Shown here: in pieces, positions 1 through 11,327 of the stretch
Position numbering within the stretch: position 1 is the stretch's first letter
Layout of the letters: every line of letters begins with the position of its first letter
NCBI RefSeq assembly: GCF_005146945.1
Contig: NZ_SWMS01000016.1
Span: forward strand, 51,113-115,112
DNA length: 64,000 nt
Source of the DNA: Prauserella endophytica
Lineage (GTDB): Bacteria; Actinomycetota; Actinomycetes; Mycobacteriales; Pseudonocardiaceae
Direction of reading: 5' to 3'
Translations under genes and position numbers: made by a program
Notes under the pieces: model-generated
What the model saw: the letters and a program-made list of their open reading frames with translations, nothing else
Told to the model about the DNA's origin: nothing
Database searches by the model: none

Positions 1-2248
<2,248 letters not shown>

Positions 2249-2284
2249 ACCAACTGCTCGCCTGCCGACCCCTGAGTGCCCTGA

Positions 2285-2341
2285 CTGCAGTGAAGGCCAC
2301 CTTCACTGCGTTCAACGCAGTGAAGGTGGCCTTCACTGCAG
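2285..2341. repeat. Intergenic palindrome, copy 1 (perfect 26-bp arms, loop TTCAA)
   Basis: Two exactly complementary 26-base arms surround a five-base loop TTCAA. The inner stem ends GCG/CGC and the arms contain GTGAAGGCCACCTTCACTG. It lies between two convergent genes (stops at 2248 and 2355), so it can act as a terminator in both directions. The same core recurs at 6789, 25598 and 28637 in this window, which makes it a dispersed repeat family rather than a chance hairpin. Confidence 0.9.
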
Positions 2342-2354
2342 TAGCAAGGGCTGC

Positions 2355-2735
2355 CTACTGCGCGGGCTGGCTGTCCGCCTTCCAGACCACGTACGCCTCG
2401 TCGGCGTCGGTCGTCATGGCCTCCACGAACTTGTCGTGATCGAAACCGGGCAGGGTCTGCAGCCGTTCGATGAGCGCGTTCGCCGCGGGGTCGCCGCTCG
2501 GCACCGCTGTGCCCGTTCCGTCGGCCGCGGCCAGCATCAGGAAGACGTCTTCCTTCCACGGACCTTCTGGGATGACTCGCACCACCACGGCGGTCAGCTC
2601 CGACCAGGTGATGGACTCCTCGCTGCCATCGGCGAGCTGTCGGCGCACACCGGTGTCGTCCACGCTGACCGACCGGGACCGTGCGCTGGATGAGTCGGGG
2701 AACAAGACTTCTCCCTTGCCTCGGGTTCCGTTCAC
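2355..2735 (-). CDS. Conserved hypothetical protein, 126 aa
   Basis: I do not recognise a named family. The protein has a short basic N-terminus, then a compact alternating pattern (VSVDDTGVRRQLADG, then a tryptophan and a run of valines, then FLMLAAADGTG) that suggests a small beta-rich domain, and ends with a helix around LIERLQTLPGFDHDKF and VVWKADS. There is no signal peptide or membrane segment. The GTG start at 2735 is the first plausible one after the stop of the upstream dinG-like gene, 23 bases away, so the two are probably cotranscribed. It could be a small immunity-like or PH-like domain protein, but that is a guess. Confidence 0.65.
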   Translation of the reverse strand: MNGTRGKGEVLFPDSSSARSRSVSVDDTGVRRQLADGSEESITWSELTAVVVRVIPEGPWKEDVFLMLAAADGTGTAVPSGDPAANALIERLQTLPGFDHDKFVEAMTTDADEAYVVWKADSQPAQ

Positions 2736-2758
2736 CGTAGCGCCTTCTTCCCCGGCGC

Positions 2759-4810
2759 TCAGGCCGGGGCGGCGGCGTCCAGCCTGCGCAGGGCGTCCCG
2801 GGCGACCTTCGGGTCGTGCGTCGGCCACAGCGGCGGCAGCGACGCGCGCAGGAATCCGCCGTAGCGCGCCGTCGCCAGGCGCGAGTCGAGTACCGCGACG
2901 ACGCCCTTGTCGGTCACGGACCGATGCAGCCGCCCAGTGCCCTGTGCCAGCAACAACGCGGCGTGGGTGGCCGCGACGGTGAGGAAACCGTTGCCACCAC
3001 GCGCTTCGACGGCCCGCTGCCGGGCTGACGACACCGGGTCGTCGGGGCGCGGGAACGGGAGCCGGTCGACGATCACGAGCTGCAGCGACGGACCGGGGAC
3101 GTCGACGCCCTGCCACAGCGAGAGTGTGCCGAACAGGCACGTGCGTGGATCGTCGGCGAATTTGCTCACCAGCAACGACGTCGAGTCGTCGCCCTGGCAG
3201 AGGATCGGGTGCTTGACGCGGTCGCGCAGTTCCTCGGTGGCCTGTTTCGCCGCGCGCATCGACGAGAACAGCCCCAGCGCACGCCCGCCGGCCGCGTCGA
3301 TGAGCTCGGCGATCTCGTCGAGCGTGCGCTCGCCGAGTCCGTCGCGACCCGGCGGCGGCAGATGCTTGGCGACGTACAGGATTCCGTGCTTGCGGTAGTC
3401 GAAGGGCGAGCCGACGTCGAGGCCGCTCCAGCGCGGGCCGTCGTCGTCCGACGGCGCGGGCTTGTCCGTGGCGGTGCCCTCCGCCTTGACCGTCGGCTTC
3501 GGCGACGGTGGCAGCCCCCACTGGCGGGCCAGCGTGTCGAAGGCGCCGCCGAGCGCGAGCGTCGCGGACGTCAGCACCGTGGTGCTGCGCGCGAACACCC
3601 GCTCCCGCAGCAGCCCGCCCACCGAGAGCGGCGCGACGTGCAGCGCGGGCGGCCGGGGCGAGGCCGAGTACTGGTCCCCGGAGAGCCAGACGACGTCCTG
3701 CCGGTGGGCCTGGTCCTCGTCGAACGCGTCCAGCAGCCGCACCGCGGTGTCGTGCACCTCGTCGAGCAGCGAGCGGGCGAGCTTGCGTGCCGTGGCCTCC
3801 TCGATGTCCTCCTTGCGCTCGGAGCCCAGCGCGGTGAGGCACCCGTGCGCGGCGTCGCGCACGACCGTCAGCGCGCCGCCCAGCGGCGTCGGCAGCGTGT
3901 CCATGCGGCCCGGCGGCAGGTCGTCGAGCACGAGCGCGAGCCCGTCGCCGGCCTCCAGGAGCCGGTCGGCGATGTCGGCGTCGATGAGCCTGCCGCAGCG
4001 CCGGGTGGCCGCGGAGATCAGCGACGTGGTGAGCTCGGACGTGGCCACGGACGTCACGCGGTCGACCAGCTCGTGCGCCTCGTCGATCACCACCAGGTCG
4101 TGCTCGGGCAGCACCTGGTACTCCTGCAGCGCGTCGATCGCGAGCAGCGCGTGGTTGGTCACCACCACGTCCGCGCGGCCCGCCTCGCCCCGCGCGCGCT
4201 CGGCGAAGCAGTCGGTGCCGACCGGGCAGCGGGCGACGCCGAGGCATTCGCGCGCTGTGACCGACACCTGCCGCCAGGCCTGTTCGGACACGCCGGGCAC
4301 GAGTTCGTCGCGGTCGCCGGTCTCGGTGTCGGACGACCATTCGTGCAGGCGTTTGACCTCCCTGCCGATGCGGGAGACGGCGAACGCGTCGAACAGCCCG
4401 GTGTCCTCGGGTTCCTCGGGAGCGCCGGTGTGCACGCGATGCATGCAGAGGTAGTTGCGCCTGCCCTTGAGGATCGCGAACGTGGGCTCCCTGCCGAGCG
4501 GCCTCTTGAGCGCCTTCGCGAGCCTTGGCAGGTCCCGGTCGACGAGCTGGCGCTGCAGCGCGATCGTGGCCGTGGAGACCACCACCGTCGCCTCGTGCTC
4601 CACCGCGTACCGGATTGCGGGCACGAGGTACGCCAGCGACTTCCCGGTGCCGGTGCCCGCCTGCACGGCGAGGTGCTCGCCGGTGCGGATCGCCTTGGCG
4701 ACCGCCTCCGCCATCCGCACCTGGCCCTCGCGCTCTGCTCCGCCCACGGCCTCGACGGCGTGCGAGAGGAGATCGCGGACGCTGGGCAGGGTGGAGATGG
4801 AGGACGGCAC
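2759..4810 (-). CDS. dinG: DinG-like ATP-dependent DNA helicase (XPD type)
   Basis: A 683-residue superfamily 2 helicase of the DinG/YoaA/XPD branch, which unwinds DNA 5' to 3' and resolves R-loops or repair intermediates. Walker A is GTGTGKS at residues 52 to 58, and the DEAH box is VIDEAHEL near residue 245. Between them are the cysteines of the probable iron-sulfur cluster: NYLC, then ECLGVARCPVGTDC. Helicase motifs near the C-terminus include LFGTLSLWQGVDVPG and a final QGTGRLHRS. There is no exonuclease domain, so it is the short DinG form. It is divergent from the secreted phosphodiesterase at 4939 and 23 bases upstream of the 126-residue hypothetical gene. Confidence 0.9.
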   Translation of the reverse strand: MPSSISTLPSVRDLLSHAVEAVGGAEREGQVRMAEAVAKAIRTGEHLAVQAGTGTGKSLAYLVPAIRYAVEHEATVVVSTATIALQRQLVDRDLPRLAKALKRPLGREPTFAILKGRRNYLCMHRVHTGAPEEPEDTGLFDAFAVSRIGREVKRLHEWSSDTETGDRDELVPGVSEQAWRQVSVTARECLGVARCPVGTDCFAERARGEAGRADVVVTNHALLAIDALQEYQVLPEHDLVVIDEAHELVDRVTSVATSELTTSLISAATRRCGRLIDADIADRLLEAGDGLALVLDDLPPGRMDTLPTPLGGALTVVRDAAHGCLTALGSERKEDIEEATARKLARSLLDEVHDTAVRLLDAFDEDQAHRQDVVWLSGDQYSASPRPPALHVAPLSVGGLLRERVFARSTTVLTSATLALGGAFDTLARQWGLPPSPKPTVKAEGTATDKPAPSDDDGPRWSGLDVGSPFDYRKHGILYVAKHLPPPGRDGLGERTLDEIAELIDAAGGRALGLFSSMRAAKQATEELRDRVKHPILCQGDDSTSLLVSKFADDPRTCLFGTLSLWQGVDVPGPSLQLVIVDRLPFPRPDDPVSSARQRAVEARGGNGFLTVAATHAALLLAQGTGRLHRSVTDKGVVAVLDSRLATARYGGFLRASLPPLWPTHDPKVARDALRRLDAAAPA

Positions 4811-4938
4811 GGATCGAGACGTTACCGCCCGGGTGCGTCAGTTCCGGGCGCGGTGCGCGCCAACTGGTCGCCCATTGATCACGAATGGTCCATTCACGTC
4901 TCATCGAGTCGTCGCGAACCGGTCATAACGTTTGCCGG

Positions 4939-6783
4939 ATGAGACGCATCCCATCCCGCATCCTCGCCTGCCTGCTGGCGGCGGCCACGGTCGCCGTCGC
5001 CGGTCCGGCGCTGTCCCCGATCGCCGCCGCGGACCCCGGAGACGTCGTCGTCGACGAGTCCTTCGACGGCACCGCGCTGCCCGACGGCTGGCGGCCCGTG
5101 GCTGGGCAGTGGCAGGTCGCGGGAGGCCGCCTGGTGAACACCGAACCGGGCAGCCTTTCAAGGATCACGTTCGGCACTCACCTGCGCGACTTCCGGGCCG
5201 AGGCGACCATCCGGTTCGAGTCCGTGAACAACACGAGCCGCTGGGCCGGCCTCGTGCTCGACACCGACCCGTCCGGCGCCGTGCCGTGGAGCCAGGCCAT
5301 CATGCGGTCGGCGTCCACCGCGAGCAACGGCATCGAGTTCGCCGGGCGCACCGAGGGCAACACCTGGAACGTCACCAACGCGGGCGCCGCGCCGTACGAC
5401 GCGGGCACCGGCCGGGACATCCGGGTCGCCATCGAGGTGCACGGCAGCCGCGCGACCTGGTCCTTCGACGGTCAGACCGTGCTCACGTCGACGCAGGTGC
5501 GGCGCAGCACCGACGGCGTGCTGGGCCTCATCGCCGACGGCGCGCGGATCAGCGTCGACGACGTCAAGGTCACCGAGCTGGAGCCCTTGCCGGTGACGCA
5601 GCCCGACGGCGCGCTGCCGCTCACCGTCGCGCACCGCGGCTACTCCTCGGTCGCGCCGGAGAACACGCTCGCCGCCGTGGAGGCCGGGATCCGGGCCGGC
5701 TCCGAGTACGTCGAGATCGACGCGCAGACGACCGCCGACGGCGTGCCCGTGGTGATGCACGACAGCACCGTCGACCGCACCACCGAGGGCACCGGCGACG
5801 TCTCGAAGCTCACGGCCGACTACGTCACCGGGCTCGACGCGGGCTCGTGGTTCTCGCCCGCGTACGAGGGCCAGCGCGTGCCGACCCTCGGTGAGGTGCT
5901 GGACCTCGTCAAGGGCAGCGGTTCGACGCTGCTGCTGGAGGTGAAGGGCCCGGAGACCCGCGCCGAGACCGAGGGCATCCTCGCCGAGGTCAGGGCCCGC
6001 GGCATGGCCGAGCAGGTGCTGCTGCAGAGCTTCGACGAGCGGGTGCTGCGCGATGCGCGCGACCTGGCACCGGAGATCCCGCTCGGCCTGCTGCGGGGCA
6101 CGCTGGACGCCGACCCGCTCGCGACGGCGCGTGACCTCGGCGTGGTCGCCTACAACCCCTCGTCGGCGGCGCTGCTCACCAGGCCCGGCACCGTGGCGAC
6201 GCTCAACGACGCCGGCATCGCCGTGATGCCTTACACGATCGACGACGCCGGGACCTGGCTGCGGCTGGCCGAGATCGGCGTCGACGCCGTGATCACGAAC
6301 AAGGCCGGTGAGCACTTCGGCTGGCGGCAGCGGGCCGGGCAGGACGCGCCCGCGAAGCCGAGCGTGTCGCTCGTCGCGCCCGCCGACGGCGCGCAGCTGC
6401 GCCGGTACTCCTCGGCCGTGGTCGCGGTGGACGCCCGCGACGCCGAGACCGTGACCGTGACGCTCGACGGCGAGCCGGTCGAGGTGGGCGCCCCGCTGGA
6501 CCTGCGGAACCTCGCGGCGGGCGAGCACAAGCTGACCGCCGTCGCCGAGGGGCCCGGCGGCACGGCGGAGGCGAGCGCGACGTTCGACCTCGTCGTGGAC
6601 GTCACGGGTGTGCGGGTGCTGGTGGCCGAGGCCGGTGTCGCGCCGGAGGACACCGCCACGATCCTGCGTCACCTCGACAAGGGCCGCTGGCAGCTCGCCG
6701 AGCGCGCCGTCCACAAGGCGGGCTTCACCGCCGAGCAGGAGGAAGTCCTGCTGGCGGACCTCCGCACGCTCTCGGAGCGCTGA
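4939..6783 (+). CDS. Secreted glycerophosphodiester phosphodiesterase with extra beta-sandwich domains
   Basis: A 614-residue exported protein. Residues 1 to about 33 form a signal peptide with a basic start (MRRIPSR), a hydrophobic core and an AAA-type cleavage region. Residues about 40 to 215 look like a concanavalin/LamG-type beta-sandwich. The GDPD catalytic barrel follows from about 228, with VAHRGYSSVAPENT (catalytic His), EIDAQTTADGVPVVMHD (metal ligands and second His) and LLEVKGP. Residues about 480 to 570 resemble an Ig-like module, followed by a helical tail. It should hydrolyse glycerophosphodiesters outside the cell to free glycerol phosphate. The start at 4939 is chosen because it begins the signal peptide. 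A palindrome lies just after the stop. Confidence 0.88.
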   Translation: MRRIPSRILACLLAAATVAVAGPALSPIAAADPGDVVVDESFDGTALPDGWRPVAGQWQVAGGRLVNTEPGSLSRITFGTHLRDFRAEATIRFESVNNTSRWAGLVLDTDPSGAVPWSQAIMRSASTASNGIEFAGRTEGNTWNVTNAGAAPYDAGTGRDIRVAIEVHGSRATWSFDGQTVLTSTQVRRSTDGVLGLIADGARISVDDVKVTELEPLPVTQPDGALPLTVAHRGYSSVAPENTLAAVEAGIRAGSEYVEIDAQTTADGVPVVMHDSTVDRTTEGTGDVSKLTADYVTGLDAGSWFSPAYEGQRVPTLGEVLDLVKGSGSTLLLEVKGPETRAETEGILAEVRARGMAEQVLLQSFDERVLRDARDLAPEIPLGLLRGTLDADPLATARDLGVVAYNPSSAALLTRPGTVATLNDAGIAVMPYTIDDAGTWLRLAEIGVDAVITNKAGEHFGWRQRAGQDAPAKPSVSLVAPADGAQLRRYSSAVVAVDARDAETVTVTLDGEPVEVGAPLDLRNLAAGEHKLTAVAEGPGGTAEASATFDLVVDVTGVRVLVAEAGVAPEDTATILRHLDKGRWQLAERAVHKAGFTAEQEEVLLADLRTLSER

Positions 6784-6788
6784 CCAAC

Positions 6789-6842
6789 TGCCCCCAAGGC
6801 CACCTTCGTTGCGTTCAACGCAACAAAGGTGGCCTTGGGGCA
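6789..6842. repeat. Intergenic palindrome, copy 2 (one mismatch)
   Basis: This has the same architecture as the 2285 copy: loop TTCAA between GCG and CGC, and the core AAGGCCACCTT facing AAGGTGGCCTT. One base pair in the arm does not match, and the outer ends are CCCC/GGGG rather than CAGTG/CACTG. It follows the phosphodiesterase stop by five bases and sits between two genes in the same direction, so a terminator role for the upstream gene is likely. Confidence 0.85.
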
Positions 6843-6948
6843 AGGCGGGGTCACACAAGCGAGTGACGTCACCGCGACCGGGTCAGGTGACGGCGCGGCT
6901 CCGCCGATGTCGTGTGCGGGTCAGCAGGCGATCTTGGAAGGAACGCGC

Positions 6949-7599
6949 ATGGCGAAGATCAACAGGGCTGCGGTGGTGGCCGTTCTCGCGACCGGGGCGC
7001 TCGCGCTGCCAGTGCAGGCTCAGGCGCAGACCGTCTCCACCGCGTCGGCGTCGCTCGGCGCGGCGGACCTGGTCGTGAACGGCGAGGTCACCCAGGCGGG
7101 GCCGATCGCCCCGTGCGACGTCGCGGGCCCGGCGGCGGGCGCATCGGACGGCGTGGACGTCGGCGCCGACACCGAGTTCGGCCGCGGCGAGACGAACTGT
7201 GCCCGCGCGGGCGACGGCGTGTCCAGCGCGAAGGCGACGGGCCAGCGGTTCGAGACCTCGGTGCTCAAGCAGTTCGGCGGGCCGACGATCCGGGTGCGCA
7301 CGTTCTCGGCCGAGTGCCGCACCACCACGAACGGCAGCAGCGGCTATGTCGAGCTCGGCGGCGTCTCCGGCTTCACCCTGCCGCAGAACATCCCGCCGAA
7401 CCACACCATCACGATCCCCGGCAGGGCACAGGGCGACCCGCCGCTGGCCGAGCTCGTGCTCAACGAGTTCACCGCGCCGACGCCGCCCGACGGCAGCCTC
7501 ACCACGACCGCACTGCGCATCAAACTGTTCCCGCAGGGCGGACCCGCCAGCGGCGACATCCGCGTCGGCACGGCCGCCTGCGATCCCTACGGGGGCTAA
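6949..7599 (+). CDS. Secreted protein of unknown function, 216 aa
   Basis: The protein begins with a clear signal peptide, MAKINRAAVVAVLATGALAL, followed by a cleavage region at VQAQAQT. The mature part is rich in Gly, Thr, Asn and Val with four cysteines (APCD, TNCA, AECR, AACD) that could form two disulfides. The alternating polar and hydrophobic pattern suggests an all-beta extracellular domain, loosely like actinobacterial choice-of-anchor P proteins; that resemblance is tentative. The ATG at 6949 follows a GGAAGG ribosome site. It is convergent with the sugar kinase gene and overlaps it by four bases. Confidence 0.75.
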   Translation: MAKINRAAVVAVLATGALALPVQAQAQTVSTASASLGAADLVVNGEVTQAGPIAPCDVAGPAAGASDGVDVGADTEFGRGETNCARAGDGVSSAKATGQRFETSVLKQFGGPTIRVRTFSAECRTTTNGSSGYVELGGVSGFTLPQNIPPNHTITIPGRAQGDPPLAELVLNEFTAPTPPDGSLTTTALRIKLFPQGGPASGDIRVGTAACDPYGG

Positions 7600-8534
7600 C
7601 GCGGCGGCCGGGAGAGCTGCGTCAGCTCCTCCCGGTCGGGCAGGCCCTGCCAGTCGCCCTCCACGGACAGCGCGAGCGCACGGCACGCGGCGGCCGTGCG
7701 CACGCGCCGCTCCGGCGGGGCTCCAGTGAGGAAGTCCGCGAGATAACCGGCCACGAACGCGTCGTCGGCGCCGTCGGCGTCGACCGCGCGGACCGGGTAG
7801 GAGGGCACGTCGTAGCGCGAGCCGTGCAGCTCCGCGACCGCGCCCCTCGGCCCGAGCCGCACCACGACCTCCTCCGGGCCCAGCTCGGACAGGCCGGAGG
7901 CCAGTTCCTCGGCCGTGCCGTCGAAGCCGAGCATGCGCGCCTCGTCGTCGCCCGCGAACACGATGTCGGCCCTGGTCACCAGGTCCAGCAGCACCGGGCG
8001 GGCCTCCTCCGGCGGCCACAGGGCGTGCCGGTAGTTGAGGTCGAACGACACCGGAACGCCTTCCGCGTGTGCCACCTCGATCGCCGCGAGCACCGCCTTG
8101 GCCGCCGTGTCGGACAGCGCGGGCGTGATCCCGGACAGGTGCAGCACGCCCGCCTCGGCGACGCGGTCCTCGCAGATGTCCTCGGGACACAGCCGGGAAC
8201 CCGCGCTGCCGTGCCGGTAGAAGGCGACGCGCGGCGAGTCGGGCGTGCGGAAGTCCTTGAGTGCCAGTCCGGTCGGCGCCTCCTGGTCGGTGACGGCCGC
8301 AGAGGTGTCGACGCCCTCCGCCCGCAGCCGCGAGAGCACCAGCGCTCCCGGCTCGTCGGCGCCGACCCTGCCAGCCCACGCGGACTCGATGCCGAGCCTG
8401 GCCACGCCGATCGCCACGGTCGACTCCGAGCCCGTGATGCCCACCACGGCCGTGGTGGCGTGCCGCAGCCTGCCCTCGGAGGTGCTGAACGCGGCGAGGG
8501 TCTCGCCGAAGGTCAGCAGACCGGGAACAGTCAC
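7596..8534 (-). CDS. PfkB-family carbohydrate kinase
   Basis: A 312-residue ribokinase-fold sugar kinase, likely acting on a 2-keto-3-deoxygluconate-like or other small sugar acid; the substrate is not deducible here. The N-terminus LLTFGETLAAF and the sugar-binding GITGSESTVAIGVARLG are typical of 2-keto-3-deoxygluconate kinases. The C-terminal signature, normally DTTGAGDAF, reads DADGADDAF: the catalytic Asp of the GAGD motif is present, but the preceding anion-hole Gly is replaced by Asp. This may lower activity or mark a divergent subgroup. It overlaps pncA by four bases, so it is probably translated with the NAD salvage genes upstream of it. Confidence 0.82.
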   Translation of the reverse strand: MTVPGLLTFGETLAAFSTSEGRLRHATTAVVGITGSESTVAIGVARLGIESAWAGRVGADEPGALVLSRLRAEGVDTSAAVTDQEAPTGLALKDFRTPDSPRVAFYRHGSAGSRLCPEDICEDRVAEAGVLHLSGITPALSDTAAKAVLAAIEVAHAEGVPVSFDLNYRHALWPPEEARPVLLDLVTRADIVFAGDDEARMLGFDGTAEELASGLSELGPEEVVVRLGPRGAVAELHGSRYDVPSYPVRAVDADGADDAFVAGYLADFLTGAPPERRVRTAAACRALALSVEGDWQGLPDREELTQLSRPPR

Positions 8535-9103
8535 GAAGCGACCCGTGGGCTTCCGCTGATCTCCACGCCCTCCGACCTCAGCTCCGCGAGTGCCTTGTCC
8601 ACAGTGGACGATGAGACGCCCGCGGTCAGGTCGGCGAGCACGCGCACCCCGAAGCCCGCCCTCGCCGCGTCGAGCGCCGTGGCACGGACACAGTGGTCGG
8701 TCGCGATGCCGGCCACCTCCACCGCGGTCACGTCCCGCTCGCGCAACCAGTCCGCCAGCCGCTCGCCGGCGTCGGTCGCGCCCTCGAACCCGGAGTAGCC
8801 GTCGCTGTACTGGCCCTTCGAGAACACCGCCGTGATCGGCCCGACGTCGAGCTGCGGATGGAAGCCGGCGCCCGCCGTGCCGGCCACGCAGTGCCGGGGC
8901 CACGAGCGCACGAAGTCGGGTTCGTCGCTGAAGTGCGCGCCCGGATCGATGTGGTAGTCCCTCGTGGCCACCACGTGCGCGTAGTCGTTGTCGCGCAGGT
9001 GCCCCGAGATCGCCTCCGCGACCGCGGCACCGCCGGTGACCGCGAGCGCACCGCCCTCGCAGAAGTCGTTCTGCACGTCCACCACGATCAGCGCGGTCGT
9101 CAT
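8531..9103 (-). CDS. pncA: Nicotinamidase
   Basis: It hydrolyses nicotinamide to nicotinate and ammonia in NAD salvage; in mycobacteria the same enzyme activates pyrazinamide. The 190-residue protein starts ALIVVDVQNDFCEGGALAV, with the catalytic Asp, and carries the metal-binding region around TRDYHIDPGAHFS. The catalytic lysine is in FSKGQYSDGYSGF and the nucleophilic cysteine in GIATDHCVRATALDA. It lies between pncB (upstream, 10-base gap) and the PfkB kinase (overlapping), forming one operon. Length and motifs are those of a complete enzyme. Confidence 0.95.
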   Translation of the reverse strand: MTTALIVVDVQNDFCEGGALAVTGGAAVAEAISGHLRDNDYAHVVATRDYHIDPGAHFSDEPDFVRSWPRHCVAGTAGAGFHPQLDVGPITAVFSKGQYSDGYSGFEGATDAGERLADWLRERDVTAVEVAGIATDHCVRATALDAARAGFGVRVLADLTAGVSSSTVDKALAELRSEGVEISGSPRVAS

Positions 9104-9113
9104 CTCGTCCTCC

Positions 9114-10415
9114 TCAGCTGAAGGTCGTGGGGATGGCCGGGTCGCCGCCGGAGAGCTTGAGCCCCTCCCACGGCAGGCTCACCAGCGCGCGGCGCAGCCG
9201 TTGCCTTCCGTCCTCAAGGGTGGGCAGCTCGTCCACCGGTTGTCCAGCGCGCATGAGGGGGATCAGCAACTCGCGGTCGTACTCGCCGAGCTCCGGCGGC
9301 TTCGCGGTCGGGTAGACGACCTCCTCCAGCGCGGTCCCGGTCGGCTTGTGCCTGCGCAGCGCCGACTTGCGGCCCCCTCGGGATGCCTTGTGCTCACTGC
9401 GTTTCGCGACCGGCCTGCCGTCGACCTCGACCAGCTTGTACACCATTCCGGCCGTCGGCGCGCCCGAACCGGTGACCACCGACGTGCCGACGCCGTACGC
9501 GTCGACGGGCTCGGCCCGCAGCGCGGCGATCGCGTGCTCGTCGAGATCGCCGGACACCACGATCCGCGTGTCACTGGCGCCGAGGGAGTCGAGCTGCTCG
9601 CGGGCCTTGCGGGCGAGCACGCCGACATCACCGGAGTCGATCCGGATCGCGCCGAGCTCGGGACCGGCCACGCGCACGGCCGTCTCGATGCCCGCCGTGA
9701 TGTCGTAGGTGTCCACCAGCAGCGTCGTGTCCACGCCCATCTTGTCGATCTGCGCGCGAAACGCCGCTTCCTCGCTGTCGTGCAGCAGCATGAACGCGTG
9801 CGCGACCGTGCCGCGCGTCGGGATCCCGTAGCGGCGGCCCGCTTCCAGGTTGGACGTGGTAGCGAACCCGGCGAGGTACGCGGCGCGCGCGGCAGCGACG
9901 GCGGCCTGCTCGTGGGTGCGCCGCCCGCCCATCTCGATGATCGGCCTGCCGTGTGCCGCGCTGGACATCCGCGCTGCCGCCGAGGCCACCGCGCTGTCGT
10001 GGTTGAGGATCGAGAGCGCCACCGTCTCCAGCACCACGCATTCGGCGAACGTGCCCCGCACGGTGAGGATCGGGGAGCCGGGGAAGTACAGCTCACCCTC
10101 GGGATAGCCGTCGACATCGCCCGAGAACTCGTAGTCGGCGAGCCAGGACAGCGTGTCGCCGTCCACCACCGCCGTGGTCTCCAGCTGGGCGATCTCGGCG
10201 TCGGTGAACCGGAAGTCGGTGATCGCCTCGACGACCCTGGCGGTACCGGCCACGACGCCGTACCTGCGGCCGGCGGGGAGCCTGCGTGCGAAGACCTCGA
10301 ACACGCAGTCCCGCTCACCCGTGCCGTCCGCGAGCGCACTGCCGAGCATGGTCAGTTCGTAGTGGTCGGTCAGCAGCGCCGTGCTGTTGTCGTTGTTGCC
10401 GCTCTGTTCGGCCAT
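9114..10415 (-). CDS. pncB: Nicotinate phosphoribosyltransferase
   Basis: It joins nicotinate to phosphoribosyl pyrophosphate to make nicotinate mononucleotide, the next step after PncA. The 433-residue protein shows TDHYELTML near the N-terminus, the conserved catalytic-histidine region GVDTTLLVDTYD, the phosphoribosyl-binding IRIDSGDVG and the VSGDLDE segment, and GVGTSVVTGSG. With pncA directly downstream it forms a complete nicotinamide-to-NaMN salvage unit. The upstream sequence reads TAGTCT, seven bases, then ATG, consistent with a leaderless transcript. It is divergent from clpS. Confidence 0.95.
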   Translation of the reverse strand: MAEQSGNNDNSTALLTDHYELTMLGSALADGTGERDCVFEVFARRLPAGRRYGVVAGTARVVEAITDFRFTDAEIAQLETTAVVDGDTLSWLADYEFSGDVDGYPEGELYFPGSPILTVRGTFAECVVLETVALSILNHDSAVASAAARMSSAAHGRPIIEMGGRRTHEQAAVAAARAAYLAGFATTSNLEAGRRYGIPTRGTVAHAFMLLHDSEEAAFRAQIDKMGVDTTLLVDTYDITAGIETAVRVAGPELGAIRIDSGDVGVLARKAREQLDSLGASDTRIVVSGDLDEHAIAALRAEPVDAYGVGTSVVTGSGAPTAGMVYKLVEVDGRPVAKRSEHKASRGGRKSALRRHKPTGTALEEVVYPTAKPPELGEYDRELLIPLMRAGQPVDELPTLEDGRQRLRRALVSLPWEGLKLSGGDPAIPTTFS

Positions 10416-10488
10416 ACCGGGAAGACTATTCACCCACACGGCCCGACCGGTGCCGCACCGCCCCTTCGAGGCGTGACAACATGGAGCC

Positions 10489-10773
10489 ATGACCACGCCT
10501 GTCGAGGCCGAAGAGACACTCGGTGCGGACGCCGCCGCCGGGGACAGTCCGTGGCAGACCATCGTCTGGAACGACCCGGTCAACCTGATGTCGTACGTGA
10601 CGTACGTGTTCCAGAAGTTGTTCGGGTACAGCAGAGACCACGCCACGAAGCTCATGCTCGACGTGCACCACAAGGGAAAGGCCGCCGTGTCGTCCGGGAC
10701 CAAGGAGAAGGTGGAGGGCGACGTCGCCAAGCTCCACGCGGCCGGCCTGTGGGCCACGATGGAACAGCCGTGA
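10489..10773 (+). CDS. clpS: ATP-dependent Clp protease adaptor ClpS
   Basis: ClpS delivers N-degron substrates to ClpC/ClpA-ClpP. The 94-residue protein has a disordered acidic N-terminus, then the core [20 protein letters not shown], with the Asn-Asp and Met of the N-end recognition pocket, and the helix [21 protein letters not shown]. The length is normal. It overlaps the next gene (DUF2017), and this clpS, DUF2017, P1 peptidase order is common in actinobacteria. Its start is about 70 bases from the divergent pncB start. Confidence 0.95.
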   Translation: MTTPVEAEETLGADAAAGDSPWQTIVWNDPVNLMSYVTYVFQKLFGYSRDHATKLMLDVHHKGKAAVSSGTKEKVEGDVAKLHAAGLWATMEQP

Positions 10774-11327
10774 AGGGCTGGCGCCGCAAGGGCGGCAAGG
10801 TGCTCGCGGGCTTCGAGCAGCAGGAGGCCGCGGTGCTGCGCGGCCTGGTGAGTCAGGTGGACGACATGCTGCGCGCGCGTGCGCAGGAGGCGCCGCAGGA
10901 CGAGCTGGCCGAGCTGACCGGGATCAAGACGGGTCCCTCCGAGAGCCCCAACGACCCGGTGCTGTCCCGGCTGCTGCCCGACTTCCACAAGCTGGACCCC
11001 GACAACCCGACGACGGAGGACCTCGACTCGGTCGCCGCGCTCCGCTCACTGCACGAGCCGGAGGTGCTGGACGCCAAGGTCGGCGTCGCCGCCGTCGTCA
11101 TGGACACCCTGCCGCCGGAGGGCGGCGACATCCGGCTGACCTACGAGCAGGCCGACGCGTGGCTGGCGGCCCTCAACGACGTGCGGCTGGCGCTCGGCAC
11201 CGCGCTCGACGTCACCGACGACATGCCGGACGAGCTGCCCGAGGACGACCCCCGCGCGCCGCATCTGGGTGTCTACCACTGGCTGACCTGGGTGCAGGAG
11301 AGCCTGGTACAGGCACTGACCGAGTGA
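10770..11327 (+). CDS. DUF2017 family protein
   Basis: A 185-residue protein of the actinobacterial DUF2017 family, usually encoded next to clpS; its function is not established. The sequence is largely helical, with an N-terminal basic strand (MKGWRRKGG), a [15 protein letters not shown] helix, the conserved [12 protein letters not shown] segment and a C-terminal [14 protein letters not shown] helix. GTG start and clpS stop overlap, and its own stop abuts the ATG of the peptidase gene, so the three genes form one translational unit. A role near the Clp system is suggested only by context. Confidence 0.85.
   Translation: MKGWRRKGGKVLAGFEQQEAAVLRGLVSQVDDMLRARAQEAPQDELAELTGIKTGPSESPNDPVLSRLLPDFHKLDPDNPTTEDLDSVAALRSLHEPEVLDAKVGVAAVVMDTLPPEGGDIRLTYEQADAWLAALNDVRLALGTALDVTDDMPDELPEDDPRAPHLGVYHWLTWVQESLVQALTE

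Noticed and set aside
2355-4904. A very long open frame antisense to the DinG-like helicase
   Set aside because: Its translation is Arg/Ala/Gly low-complexity, typical of a shadow frame in high-GC DNA, while the helicase frame has all motifs.
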